NCBI RefSeq assembly: GCF_910592395.1
Contig: NC_088325.1
Location: forward strand, 4,309,501-4,373,500
From: Lineus longissimus
Lineage: Eukaryota; Nemertea; Pilidiophora; Heteronemertea; Lineidae
Reading direction: 5' to 3'
DNA length: 64,000 nt
The position numbers and the translations under genes were made by a program. Below the pieces are notes generated by a model. It saw only the letters and a program-made list of their open reading frames with translations, was not told the origin of the DNA and searched no databases. Positions 10,951 through 20,900 of the stretch are shown piece by piece; position 1 is the first letter of the stretch; every line of letters starts with the position of its first letter.

Positions 10951-11110
10951 CTGAATATCACTATGGTTTAAAGGCAAATGTTATTCTGTCCATGGAGACA
11001 TGATGTTAACGTCACACTTCCTCCATATGGTGAAATTATTCCATTAAAATAAATGGCATTTTTACTGTCTTCATTAACCAAAATTCAAGGAAAAAATTCA
11101 AGTAAATTAA

Positions 11111-12502
11111 ATGTATTATCCAATAGCAAATCAACATAAAAGTAAATTCACCTATGACTTCTTTAATTTAGAAGTAACTGTTAATACTAATAACGTCTTC
11201 AGACTACAAAAAACTAAGATAACACCTGGGGTTTTGAGCCTGAAAAATAAGAAAGACTGTCTGCGACTGGAAAAGAATCCATTATCGTTTTACCAGAACC
11301 AATTTAACATGGCTGTTTGGTTTGCTACTACCGGTTGTGGTATTTCAATAGATGATCACTTGAATCACAGTGACCCATTGATAAGGTCAATTTACAGATT
11401 TCATGTTTACTATCAAATATTGAAGATCATGAAGAATCTAGAGATACCAATTCCAGGTGAAAGTGATTTTAATGAGACAAACAATAACATTAACCGTAGG
11501 AAACTAGGAGGGTTATTGAGTGAATTTGGTTTAAAAGACGAGTACGATTTCTCGGTGTTTGAAAATAACGGTGGTTGGAGGTCATGGAATGTACCGGATT
11601 ACAACCCGAACATAACTGATCCCGGATATTACATCAATGATTCTAAAATCAATTTCTTCCTCATGCAAGTTCATGAAAATAGAATGCCACCGATGTTCAG
11701 TAAAGACTGGGATGCTGGAATGGCTAATTTCAAATATCCAGATATTTTCATCAAGGATCATGTCAGGAGACACAAGAATGTATTTGATGTAATTACACAA
11801 AATGAATGTCAAACCTATCAACAATTCATGATATTTAAATCAAATGGTTTCTCTAATCCTGGAATAGAGAGGTTAAATGATACAATAAGAACATATGTTT
11901 ACTGTATTCTGGGTGCTCAGGCGTTGACCAGAACACCAATAATTGGAGTACCGGGTACAGAATTGGATGCACAGAAGGAATTTAACAAACTATTAAAGGA
12001 TTCGATTAATCAACAACCTGATATTCCCACTTCAATTCAAAGATACCAAAAAGCAGTGAGTGACACTCATACAAGACTAGATTATGTAATAGCACCAGGA
12101 TTGTATGTCATAGGATCAAATATGGTACTCGTTATTGGTAAGCTGGATAACTACAATAATAACATTTTAATAGCACCAAAAAATGCTAAACCCGGTAAGA
12201 ATGACATTAACCACAAAAAGACCTTACCACCACCACTGATGGAAGGAAATAGTTCTAAGAAAATAAGAGTTAAGAGTAGCGTTGGTACTGTCAAGTCGGA
12301 CTTCGTCCTGAGAGCAAAGCTCGAGACCAGTCATAAACCAAATAGTAATGTTGATACACCAAAAACAACTGAAACCTCAAAGAATACTCCTACTACTACT
12401 AAACTTGACACCAAAGTTGAGAAGGTGGATGATACTCATGAAACAATTAAATTCATGCTTTACTCAGTTGTTGGTACATTGATTGTTTTTATGGTTAGAT
12501 AA
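11111..12502 (+). CDS. Conserved-looking Polinton protein, C-terminal membrane anchor
   Basis: This 463-residue protein starts at ATG within TAAATG. I do not recognise a named domain. The first 350 residues look like a folded globular domain (aromatic-rich, with NNGGWRSWNVPDYNPN near 150-165 and IAPGLYVIGSNMVLVIG near 330-345). Residues 360-445 are a low-complexity Thr/Lys linker. The last 16 residues (FMLYSVVGTLIVFMVR) form a hydrophobic tail anchor. A double-hairpin element at 12296-12325 is translated within the linker as SDFVLRAKLE. It heads a rightward gene cluster (11.1-16.8 kb) and may be a virion membrane or accessory protein. Confidence 0.6.
   Translation: MYYPIANQHKSKFTYDFFNLEVTVNTNNVFRLQKTKITPGVLSLKNKKDCLRLEKNPLSFYQNQFNMAVWFATTGCGISIDDHLNHSDPLIRSIYRFHVYYQILKIMKNLEIPIPGESDFNETNNNINRRKLGGLLSEFGLKDEYDFSVFENNGGWRSWNVPDYNPNITDPGYYINDSKINFFLMQVHENRMPPMFSKDWDAGMANFKYPDIFIKDHVRRHKNVFDVITQNECQTYQQFMIFKSNGFSNPGIERLNDTIRTYVYCILGAQALTRTPIIGVPGTELDAQKEFNKLLKDSINQQPDIPTSIQRYQKAVSDTHTRLDYVIAPGLYVIGSNMVLVIGKLDNYNNNILIAPKNAKPGKNDINHKKTLPPPLMEGNSSKKIRVKSSVGTVKSDFVLRAKLETSHKPNSNVDTPKTTETSKNTPTTTKLDTKVEKVDDTHETIKFMLYSVVGTLIVFMVR
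12296..12325 (+). repeat. Double-hairpin element in frame in the 463-aa gene
   Basis: TCGGACTTCGTCCTGAGAGC and following AAAGCTCGAG contain stem GGAC-TTC-GTCC and stem GAGC-AAA-GCTC separated by TGA. It is read through without a stop. Confidence 0.8.
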
Positions 12503-12512
12503 ATAAGTAATT

Positions 12513-14129
12513 ATGGCTGAAGGAGGTGAAAATTATGAAATGAGTGATTACTATCCACATTACGATCCTGATTACGATCCTGATTACGAATCTGATTACA
12601 AACCTGAGGATTATGTTGATATCTTTGATATTAATAAAAAGTTTAAAGATGATCGCGCAAGATATGCTGATATCTTTGGTTTTAATAAAAAGCCTCGAGA
12701 TGATGACACAAAATACAACACAGGAGGTGAAAATCTTACTGATGAAACTTCATTCACTAAAACTCCAGAAAGGCCAGGCACAACATACAACACAGGAGGT
12801 GAAAATCTTACTGATGAAACTTCATTAAGTATACCAGAAAGGCCAAGAGGTATTGTCCCTGAATTGATGGAAAAGGAGTCATTTCTAGATGATAAAGAGG
12901 ATAAACTTGATACAGCATTGAAAAAAAGTGGTAAATGGAAATATGACACTAACAAACTAAGTAAACTAGCAACACGTATTTATTTGCACAACGAGGAACC
13001 TTACTTCTTGCCTACAAAAGGAGAATTAGCAAACTTTACAGAACAACAAAAGAACAATATGAATGAAATTCCTAATCCTAATGGAGGGAATGCCCTTATC
13101 ATTCCTTTAATTAAATCAGATGGTAAATTCCTTTCTGAAGGAACATTAAAGACTAAGTTTGGTACTAGATTTGCTAACATGATTAGAGGTATGATTGCAC
13201 CTGACCCACCAGTAAGTCAACCTACATTAGTAACCCCTGAAACACAGGCAGTAATTAATGAGGTATACAGTTCAAACAAACCAATAGATAAACTGATAGA
13301 TTCTAATGATGATGAACTTAAATCACTGGGTTTTACTGAATATGCCTTGAGAGAACTTAGAGGGTTAAAACAGGCTGGTGATAAACTAGCTGCAGTAAAG
13401 AGGGATAAGGACATGCAAATACAAGAACTAGAAAATCAACTTCATAATTTAAAAAGAGACTATGTAAAGTATGTAGAAGAAGGTTCTAAAGATATGGGGG
13501 AGTTGAAAAAGCAAATAGATGAACTAAATGACAAATTGTATGAGGAACAGTCAAAGGTATGGAGGTTAGACAATGACAGGGAGTCACAAACTAGAAGAAT
13601 TAAACGTTTAATTGTTGATGTTCTAAAGAAACCAGATTCAACTATTCCTCTGAAGGACAGAATAAAGTTACTTTTTAAGACGTATGGTGTAACCATTAGC
13701 GCCATAATAACAGCTGTTGTAATGACATTTACAACTCTAGGTCTTAGTATCAGTAGTGCTTTAAGTGGTGCCACTAAATCTGTAAAACCAACTCCAGGAC
13801 CAGACCCAACTCCAGGACCAGACCCAACTCCAGGACCTACACCAGAACCAGGACCAAAACCATCAATACCAGATAAAGTAAAAGAAGGTCTCAAGAAGTT
13901 TGCTGAATGGCTAAAAGAACTAGCCAAGAAATCAGCTGCGGCTTTACCGGGAATCATCGGTTCTATCGTATCATTTCTCCTGAAAACAATTGGTGCAGTT
14001 GTTGGCTTTCTAGCCGAACATCTGATCATAGCAGTTATTGCTATTGTGAGCTCCATAATTTATGGTTTAATTGGGGGTGTTAAAGCCTTAAAATCACGTA
14101 AAACAGTAAAATCACGTAAAAGGTCTTAG
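12513..14129 (+). CDS. Polinton coiled-coil/membrane protein with Pro-Thr-Gly repeat
   Basis: The 538-residue product starts 10 bp after the previous stop, so the two are probably co-expressed. In order it has an acidic Tyr/Asp repeat (YDPDYDPDYESDY, residues 13-30), two copies of a NTGGENLTDETS repeat (about 70-105), a globular part, a coiled coil at about 290-365 (LAAVKRDKDMQIQELENQ...), a hydrophobic segment at about 390-415 (TISAIITAVVMTFTTLGLS), a TPGPDP repeat linker, and an amphipathic Ala-rich C-terminal segment with long hydrophobic helices, ending in basic KSRKTVKSRKRS. Similar multi-segment proteins occur in Polintons of marine invertebrates. A structural virion or membrane-active role is an inference; no catalytic motif is seen. 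Confidence 0.6.
   Translation: MAEGGENYEMSDYYPHYDPDYDPDYESDYKPEDYVDIFDINKKFKDDRARYADIFGFNKKPRDDDTKYNTGGENLTDETSFTKTPERPGTTYNTGGENLTDETSLSIPERPRGIVPELMEKESFLDDKEDKLDTALKKSGKWKYDTNKLSKLATRIYLHNEEPYFLPTKGELANFTEQQKNNMNEIPNPNGGNALIIPLIKSDGKFLSEGTLKTKFGTRFANMIRGMIAPDPPVSQPTLVTPETQAVINEVYSSNKPIDKLIDSNDDELKSLGFTEYALRELRGLKQAGDKLAAVKRDKDMQIQELENQLHNLKRDYVKYVEEGSKDMGELKKQIDELNDKLYEEQSKVWRLDNDRESQTRRIKRLIVDVLKKPDSTIPLKDRIKLLFKTYGVTISAIITAVVMTFTTLGLSISSALSGATKSVKPTPGPDPTPGPDPTPGPTPEPGPKPSIPDKVKEGLKKFAEWLKELAKKSAAALPGIIGSIVSFLLKTIGAVVGFLAEHLIIAVIAIVSSIIYGLIGGVKALKSRKTVKSRKRS
13790..13855 (+). repeat. 18-bp coding repeat (TPGPDP)
   Basis: ACTCCAGGACCAGACCCA is repeated two to three times, then degenerates. 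It gives a rigid Pro/Gly linker between hydrophobic segments. Confidence 0.75.
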
Positions 14130-14176
14130 GTGACCTTCTATCAAAACAATGTTTAAAAAATAATTATTATGTAAAT

Positions 14177-15378
14177 ATGAATAAATACATCTCATTAAAA
14201 GACTATTATTCTAGTGAGTCGGACTTCGTCCTGAGAGCAGAGCTCGAGTGGAACAATGAGAATCTTAAAGGATACATTCGTCCTAGGGTTATGGATCGAG
14301 CTATGCTCTCAGGACTGCGTCCGACTAGAAATTTTAGTGAAGAAAATGTCAGCAAGAATTATGACAGTGGGAAATTTGATAAGCCTACTGAGACACACAA
14401 AGTAGTCCTGCCAAGAATGAAAGAATATGACGTCAGTACCAACACTAATGCTCAATTCTGCCGTAATTGTAAAAGGTGGACACTTTTGAGTATCAAAAAA
14501 ACTTGAATTCAGCAAGGTACGCAGCTAAAACTGTGAAGTATCAATTCTGCACCAATTGCAATTCGACTACTTACGACGATGATTTTAAAACTCTTGAGAT
14601 CAATATTGACAACAAGACACGTTACTTTGACAGTATTCTAAGGAAACTTGGATGGAGTCGGCTGTCCGAATCGGCAGTTAAGTATTTAAAGGACTTTGTG
14701 GAAGGGTATTTACAGTGCTACTTTTCAAGTCACAGAAAATGTCTTAGTAAGCAGAGATATGAAAGTACTCTTCAGTCAGCCCTAGAAATGGGTATTAACA
14801 CTCTCCCCTCTAAGTTTTGTAACCAAGGGTTACATGGTGAAGCCATGCTTTTTAAATTTCACTGTGAGGAATATGATTGGTTTCTTGCCATTGAATTTAT
14901 TAACAGGGCAATTGGTAAACCGCAATTAACCGATGAGAATATCACTGACCTTAGACTGGTGTACTATGCTTTCCTTAGATTTCTGCATTACTGTGGTGTC
15001 AAGGTCACCATTAACTACAAGGTATTTTTACACCAAGCCTTTAAAACGCTGAAAATTGATTATGTAATATTTACACCTTTTTTAACCAACAAGGAGCGAG
15101 TAAATGATTTGGAGATATTATGGTATGATTTCACTCAAAGTATTTTCTTCCAGAATTACAAGGTTGAGAAGGAATATGACCAGGATATTGACAAGCAGTT
15201 TGACGTTTTACTGAGTGCCAGTGCAGATCGAGACATTAACTGCATCAGTAATATTAAGTTTACACCAGCCAGACTTCGTCCTGAGAGCTTAGCTCGAGCC
15301 GGACTTCGTCCTGAGAGCACAGCTCGAGCCGGACTTCGTCCTGAGAGCACAGCTCGAGCTAGTGTTAAGATGCAATAA
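14177..15378 (+). CDS. Split gene: putative zinc-ribbon protein with double-hairpin insertions
   Basis: Two overlapping frames, 14177-14506 (109 codons) and 14476-15378 (300 codons), are related by a -1 step. The first ends with a CRNCK pair and the second soon gives a CTNCNS pair. Together they would make a CxxC...CxxC zinc ribbon, which is why I treat them as one gene broken or frameshifted at about 14476-14506. The rest is helical and Phe/Tyr-rich (about 200 residues) with no domain I recognise. A viral transcription-factor role is only a speculation from the zinc ribbon. Three double-hairpin repeats at the C-terminus add LRPESxARAG repeats, and two more lie near the N-terminus (14219 and 14296). 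Confidence 0.5.
14219..14247 (+). repeat. Double-hairpin element, read as SDFVLRAELE
   Basis: GGAC-TTC-GTCC, then TGA, then GAGC-AGA-GCTC stems. The same orientation and frame as at 12296, although in an unrelated gene. Confidence 0.8.
14296..14324 (-). repeat. Double-hairpin element, opposite orientation, read as RAMLSGLRPT
   Basis: TCGAGCTATGCTCTCAGGAC then TGCGTCCGA: stems GAGC-TAT-GCTC and GGAC-TGC-GTCC with TCA between. It lies 50 bp from an inverted copy in the same gene. Confidence 0.8.
15271..15360 (+). repeat. Array of three 30-bp double-hairpin elements in coding sequence
   Basis: Three head-to-tail units start at 15271, 15301 and 15331, the last two almost identical. Each adds exactly ten codons, so the frame is kept. 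The array forms the C-terminus of the 300-codon frame. Confidence 0.9.
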
Positions 15379-15429
15379 AGTTGTGAAAACAGCATTTTGC
15401 ACTTAACAGTCATTTTTCCATAATTTTAA

Positions 15430-16281
15430 ATGAATAATCAGCAAATGAATAGTCAGACATCTGCAGTGATTGAACAACAGATGAAACAGATTGGTGTTAT
15501 GAGTCCTGAGAGCTTAGCTCGAGTTGGGGCTTCTAACCAACAGAATACTGGTAGTTACCAACAAAACAGAACTAACTTTCAACAGAACTGCTCTACAAAT
15601 CAACAAGTTTCAAACAAGCAGTTGAATAGTTCAAATTTTGTTAATCCTAGTCAAGGAATAGTTAATCCCAGTCAAGGAATAGTCAATTCTAGTTGCCAAC
15701 TAGGCTCAACTCGAGCTACGCTCTCAGGACAAAGTCCGACTAGCAATCAACAAAATTTGAACTATTTGACTGATAGTGGCCTTAAAGCCAAACAAGACTT
15801 AGAGATTCTAGTTGCAACTGGTAAAAGCAAGGATTTCCTTAATAAACAAATAACTTTTAATGACTTAGATAATATGACTGAAAAAGAAATCTTAAAACAC
15901 CATAGAATGTATGAAACAAAGATGGCTGCCAGACTTAATGATTCTTTGGGTAAGACAGTAATTAAAGCTTACACTAAATTATCAAGGTGGTTATTACCAA
16001 TAGATGATGAAGATAATCTTTACCATGATCTTAGAAATGATTATTTGATAACTAACGAGTTGGATAAATGGCTTGGATGGTTGAGTTTGAGAATGGGACC
16101 ATTAAATGCACTTGCCTCAACAACACTTATTACTTTAGGTCATTGTCATGAGGAATCATCTATGAATACATCGAGTATGACTGCATCAAATATGAATACA
16201 CCAAATATGACTGTCTCTGAATGTGACAAATCAATAGATGAAAGTCTAGATATCACAGGTAGTGATGATAAAGAAGACTAA
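15430..16281 (+). CDS. Polinton protein with Gln/Asn-rich N-terminus and conserved helical C-terminus
   Basis: The 283-residue product starts at an ATG inside TAAATG. Residues 1-115 are low-complexity (Gln, Asn, Ser) and contain one complete and one partial double-hairpin insertion (15711-15739, 15503-15523). Residues 120-235 look folded and helical (NDLDNMTEKEILKHHRMYE, KLSRWLLPIDDEDNLYHDL). This C-terminal part resembles an uncharacterised protein type seen in other invertebrate Polintons. The tail is Met/Ser/Thr-rich and acidic. Function is unknown; it sits in the same rightward cluster as the membrane proteins. Confidence 0.6.
   Translation: MNNQQMNSQTSAVIEQQMKQIGVMSPESLARVGASNQQNTGSYQQNRTNFQQNCSTNQQVSNKQLNSSNFVNPSQGIVNPSQGIVNSSCQLGSTRATLSGQSPTSNQQNLNYLTDSGLKAKQDLEILVATGKSKDFLNKQITFNDLDNMTEKEILKHHRMYETKMAARLNDSLGKTVIKAYTKLSRWLLPIDDEDNLYHDLRNDYLITNELDKWLGWLSLRMGPLNALASTTLITLGHCHEESSMNTSSMTASNMNTPNMTVSECDKSIDESLDITGSDDKED
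15711..15739 (-). repeat. Double-hairpin element, read as RATLSGQSPT
   Basis: Stems GAGC-TAC-GCTC and GGAC-AAA-GTCC separated by TCA, in frame in the low-complexity region. Confidence 0.8.
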
Positions 16282-16330
16282 ATTAACCTGGTTATGAGAA
16301 CATAGTTCGAATTAAATTCGGCCAAGATAA

Positions 16331-16837
16331 ATGGAACTTGAAACTGTAACTGATACTACTCGAGCTATGCTCTCAGGACAAAGTCCGACTAAAGTTTCAG
16401 TGTCTAAGAAACCTCGATCAGAGAAACAATTAGCATGGTCTAGAGAAATGGGTAGAAGATCTCAGGAATTTAAGAGGATAAAAAAGGATAAGACGACATT
16501 TAAAGTACAGGACTCCTCACCAAAAAACAGAGTTGTGGAAAAGGAGGAAGAAGAAGTAGAGGAAGAAGAACCACAATCTCAAAATACTGATGTATCACTG
16601 CGTGAATCTAGTAGTAATACTTATGTCTATGTACTAGGTTTAGGTGCCGTTATTTTAGCAACATTCATTATGTTTAAGAAACTTCCTAAAAAAGTAAGTA
16701 AAGAGCAGCGATCAGGCTTGAATCAAACTTTGTTCTCTGGACGTAGTCCGAATGAAGCAGTCATGAAGGGATCAATTAACCCTCTTGTTAAACCTGTAGT
16801 TAAAGAGAAGAAATGTACTATTCCTTTAATGGAATGA
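16331..16837 (+). CDS. Small single-pass membrane protein of the Polinton
   Basis: A 168-residue product starts at an ATG inside TAAATG. Residues 9-18 come from a double-hairpin element (16360-16388). A basic stretch follows (KKPRSEKQLAWSREMGRRS), then an acidic Glu run (about 70-80), one transmembrane helix (about 96-114, YVYVLGLGAVILATFIMF), then a second double-hairpin insertion (16724-16751, read as TLFSGRSPN). It is the last gene of the rightward cluster. The basic plus single-TM layout occurs among small Polinton proteins, but the function is unknown. Confidence 0.6.
   Translation: MELETVTDTTRAMLSGQSPTKVSVSKKPRSEKQLAWSREMGRRSQEFKRIKKDKTTFKVQDSSPKNRVVEKEEEEVEEEEPQSQNTDVSLRESSSNTYVYVLGLGAVILATFIMFKKLPKKVSKEQRSGLNQTLFSGRSPNEAVMKGSINPLVKPVVKEKKCTIPLME
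16360..16388 (-). repeat. Double-hairpin element, read as RAMLSGQSPT
   Basis: Stems GAGC-TAT-GCTC and GGAC-AAA-GTCC with TCA spacer. The same ten-residue insert occurs in the integrase and elsewhere. Confidence 0.8.
16724..16751 (-). repeat. Double-hairpin element variant with GAAC/GTTC-type stem
   Basis: CAAACTTTGTTCTCTGGACG then TAGTCCG. The first stem is an AAAC/GTTC variant (one mispair), the second is GGAC-GTA-GTCC. Read in frame. Confidence 0.7.
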
Positions 16838-16850
16838 TCTCATCAGGTGG

Positions 16851-16940
16851 TCAAGCTTTGCTCTCTGGACTTTGTCCTAGTCGAACTTTGTTCTCTGGAC
16901 CTTGTCTCAGTCAGACTTCGTCTTGAGAGCAGAGCTCGAT
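16851..16940. repeat. Array of three 30-bp double-hairpin elements between convergent genes
   Basis: Units start at 16851, 16881 and 16911, each exactly 30 bp; the third is inverted. They lie where the rightward cluster meets the leftward genes, and the third unit supplies the last residues (IELCSQDEV) and stop of the leftward protein. Confidence 0.9.
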
Positions 16941-17860
16941 TCTTAACTCTAAAGAAACCTCTGTTCCTCTGAAATTAACTAGCTTACCATTCTCATCAGT
17001 GATTTCGAATTTTATGTGATTAGTACACTTATTTATCGTTTTCTTACAATTCGGTTCGTATCGCTGCATTTTTATTTGGTCACCATCTTCTACAGGTATG
17101 ATGCAGAAAATGTTAGATGGTTTATTGTTGTAGAGGGTATTAGCTTTGTCAACCAAATTAGCTTGCAGGAATAGATATTTCCTGTAAAAGTTGAGTGGTC
17201 TTGTGGAGTAGTATTTTCCTTTCTTGGTGAATTTAGTTTGCTTAAAGCCAAACCACTCATTCACCACTGTGAGCTGTTTTTCTATCACCTCTCTTATGGT
17301 TTTGCTTATTTGAAAACCTTCTGTGTTCTCTCAATCTTGATTTTTTCATTTTTATCTAACTTGTCTACTTTCAGAGGGTACTCTTTATCCTCTGTAAGTT
17401 CAAGGGTTATGTAATTATTGTTATCACAGTAAATTTTCACATGGCTTATTCCAATTTCTTTTATGTATTTTTGCCATACCTCACAAAACTCACTTAAACT
17501 AAAATGTCGAGAGTATGGAAATGTGTATTGAGTAATGGTGTCTTTAGTTGTGGTAGAATCATTTTCCAAATGCCGTTCGCAAATTTTCATGACTTCCTTT
17601 TCAAGTGTATCTGTTTCAAGTCCAGGAGCAAATAATGTCCTACACCATAATTGTTTATCTAAGGGCTCATGTGTTGTAATTCTGGTTATTTCGACTAGAA
17701 ATGAGAAAATCCTTACTCCCTCTGGTAGAAAATCACCTGTCCACCATGAATTGTAAAAGGTTATCGATTTCAAAGTAATGGATTTTATGTCTAATTGGTC
17801 TGTTAAGTAGTACTCAAATTTGGCTTCATTACATTCTTGTTCATTGATTATGAAGTCCAT
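16911..17860 (-). CDS. Split gene: penton-like/minor capsid-like protein 1
   Basis: Two minus-strand frames, 17860-17306 (184 codons, ATG start) and 17288-16911, are joined by a -1 step near 17295-17310; the second has no ATG of its own (GTG at 17288). The N-terminus (DIKSITLKSITFYNSWW) and C-terminus (ENGKLVNFRGTEVSLELRI) match in style the other penton-like gene at 26412-27152, whose end reads EKGEIIDLNGHNVQYQL. Such ends are common in Polinton minor capsid proteins, which form the single-jelly-roll vertex of the capsid. It is probably one protein of about 310 residues, either frameshifted or with a lost base. The assignment rests on pattern, so moderate. Confidence 0.55.
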
Positions 17861-17916
17861 TTCTATTTAATTCAAGATATTTATTGAATTTAATAAATTT
17901 TAATCTAATAAATAGA

Positions 17917-20900
17917 ATGACTGATAAGAATCAGAAAATACTTTGCACTACATGTGACAAGTACATATCCTACAATAATATGGCTATTCACAGGAGAACC
18001 AAAGGTCACTTAAGTAAATTAAATCCGGATTATGTCCCTATTGCTCAACCCCGAGCCCCATCACTGATCCCTAAAACTATGGATAAGAAACTTGCATTTG
18101 AGGAAAATGAGCTAGATGGCATAAAGAAAGTGAGTGGAATAGAAATAGTAAAACAATTTGGCAAGCCTGTAGTCACCATTAGTTTGAAGATTGACAGAGA
18201 AGCTAAACAAGTGTATGAATACAGAGATAAATTAGAGGAGGTATTATTTCAACTCAATGATTACCATCACAAAATTAGCATATCAGTATTTGCTCAGTTT
18301 GATCGTCAGGGTGAAAGTGTAACACACCCCATACAGTCTCCAATGGAAAGCATAATTTCAAGGAACCAGGCAATTTATGCCATAACCAACCAGTTAAACT
18401 ACATTAAGACACAGATTGAGGAAAGGTACTTTCAAGGTTCTGGACTTACTTTAAATAAAATAGAGTCTTGTAACATGACCATCTGTTCTTACAAGAGGTG
18501 TAAAGGTGGTCATTACACTAAATTACCATTTAAAACAAAAGCAGTAATAAATGTGGAATCAAATGACAATAAATGTTTTCTCTGGTCTTTATTGGCCGCT
18601 AAATATCTGAAAGAAAATCCAGAGACGGACTTTGTCCTGAGAGCAGAGCTCGAGAGTACATTCAATATCACTACCGATATCAAAATCAAATCATTTCCTG
18701 TATGTATTCAAAAGGATATTCCTAAGATAGAGAGTGATAATAATCTCAAGATTAATGTGTTCAAGTTAGAGAACGAATGGGCTAAGAGCACCTGTGAGGC
18801 AAAACTAGAACCTCTCTACCTGTCCAAGAATTATGATGATGATGATGTCATCGATCTGTTGTATTTCAAGGACCATTTCATGTACATAAGAGACATCAAT
18901 CTTTTCTTCAGGACACTAGCTCATAGAGTTTATCTTTGCAGGAGATGCATGAATTACTTTTACAGGAAGTCAACACTAGATAAACATAAAAAGAAATGTG
19001 GAGAACACGATTACTGTAAGATTACTTTGCCTCCACCTAACAGTAAATGGTCACAAATTAAATTTGAAAAACACTCATTCAAAAATAGAGTTCCGTTTGT
19101 TATCTATGCTGATTTCGAAGCGATAAGCGAACCTTGTTCTTCTGCCGAAGGCAACATACCAGTAGTATCAGTAGAGCCACCTATGATGAAAGAACCGAGT
19201 TCAAAGAAACTTTTTAAACAAAATGCATCAGCTGTTGGTGTTTATGTTCACTCAGACTACACACACCTTTACAGTAGCCAGTATGTGTCTCACAGGGGTG
19301 CTGATGTTGTAGATGTGTTCTGTAATTGGTTAATCAGGATGGAAGAACAATTCTCTAATTTATTGAACTGTAACTTTCCTCTAACAATGACAGATGAAGA
19401 CTGGCATAAATATCATTCGAAACACATTGTTACTATTGTAATCAACCTTTGGGATATGACAAGGTCAAGGATCATGATCACTACTGTGGTAGATATCGAG
19501 GTGCTGCTCACAACTCGTGTAATTTGAATGAAAAGAAAGCTATGTTTGTTCCAGTGTTTTTTCACAATCACAGTAATTACGATTCTCACTTATTTATTAA
19601 AGAATTAATGAATAAGCTACCGAAGTACAAGAAACTGAAAATACTTGCCAAAACATCAGAGGAATATATCTCATTTCAGTTCGGTTGCTTCAGGTTTTTG
19701 GACTCGTACAGATTCCTGCAGTCCAGTTTAGACAACATAACCAAATCAATGTTGGATGATGATTTTAAAATTACCAGACAGCTGTTCCCAAATACCACTG
19801 ACTTTAAGCTATTGAGGAAGAAGGGTTCAGTACCTTACTCTTTTTACACATCACATGAAAGCTACAATGTTACTTACCTAGAAAAGTCTATGTTTTTTGA
19901 CGAATTGAAAAATGAAATGGCACCTGATTCTGCCTATGATGAGGCTAAGGTAATATGGGATCATTTCAAGATCAGGAATCACGGTGAGTTCATTGACCTC
20001 TACCTCAAAACTGATGTGATCCTTTTAGCTGATTTATTTGAGAAATTCAGGGATGTCAATTTGAACTACTTTCAGATAGATCCATGTCACTGTTACTCGG
20101 CACCAGGCCTAACCTGGCAAGCTGGTTTGAAGTACACAGGAATAAACCTAGAACTACTGACTGATACCAACATCTTACTTACTTTTGAGAAAGCAATACG
20201 AGGTGGAATTTCGGGTGTTATGGGAACAAGACATGTCAAGGCAGATGAACACCACAAACTACTCTACATAGACGCAAATAATCTCTACGGCTGGTCCATG
20301 ATGGAACCTCAACCCTATGGTAGTTTTGAAATGATAGATATTGATCCACTCGAGCTATGCTCTCAGGACAAAGCTCGACTAGGACAAAGTCCAGAGAACA
20401 AGGTTCGACTTAACATGAATGTTATCAGTAAAGAGCAGATTATGGCAATTCCAAGTGATAGTGAAGTAGGCTACTTCTTAGAGGTTGATTTGGAGTATCC
20501 AGGAAATATTAAATTTAAGTCAAGGAACTTTCCATTCTGTCCCGAATCTCTCTTTATTGAAGATGATGAATTAAGTCCTTACCAGAGAGAGTTACTGGGC
20601 GATGATAAAAGATCAAATGTAGAGAAACTAATACTAACACAAAATGATAAAACTAATTACATAGTGCATTACAGAATGCTACAATTTTACCTAAAGCACG
20701 GAATGGTACTTAAGAGGGTTCATTCAGTGATAAGCTTTAAACAATCAAAGTGGTTAGCACCATACATTGATTTTAACACTAAAAGACGTATGGATTCTAA
20801 GACTGATTTTGAGAAAGATTACTTTAAATTAATGAACAATGCGTTCTATGGAAAAACTTGTGAGAATGTAAGGAACAGGGTTGAAATTGAATTTGTATCG

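Noticed and set aside
13460-14056. 198-codon minus-strand ORF
   Set aside because: Antisense to the Pro-Thr-Gly repeat protein; its composition mirrors the repeat on the other strand.
15271-15360. Regular 30-bp repeats as a CRISPR array
   Set aside because: Units are directly adjacent with no spacers, are translated, and the DNA is an animal genome.
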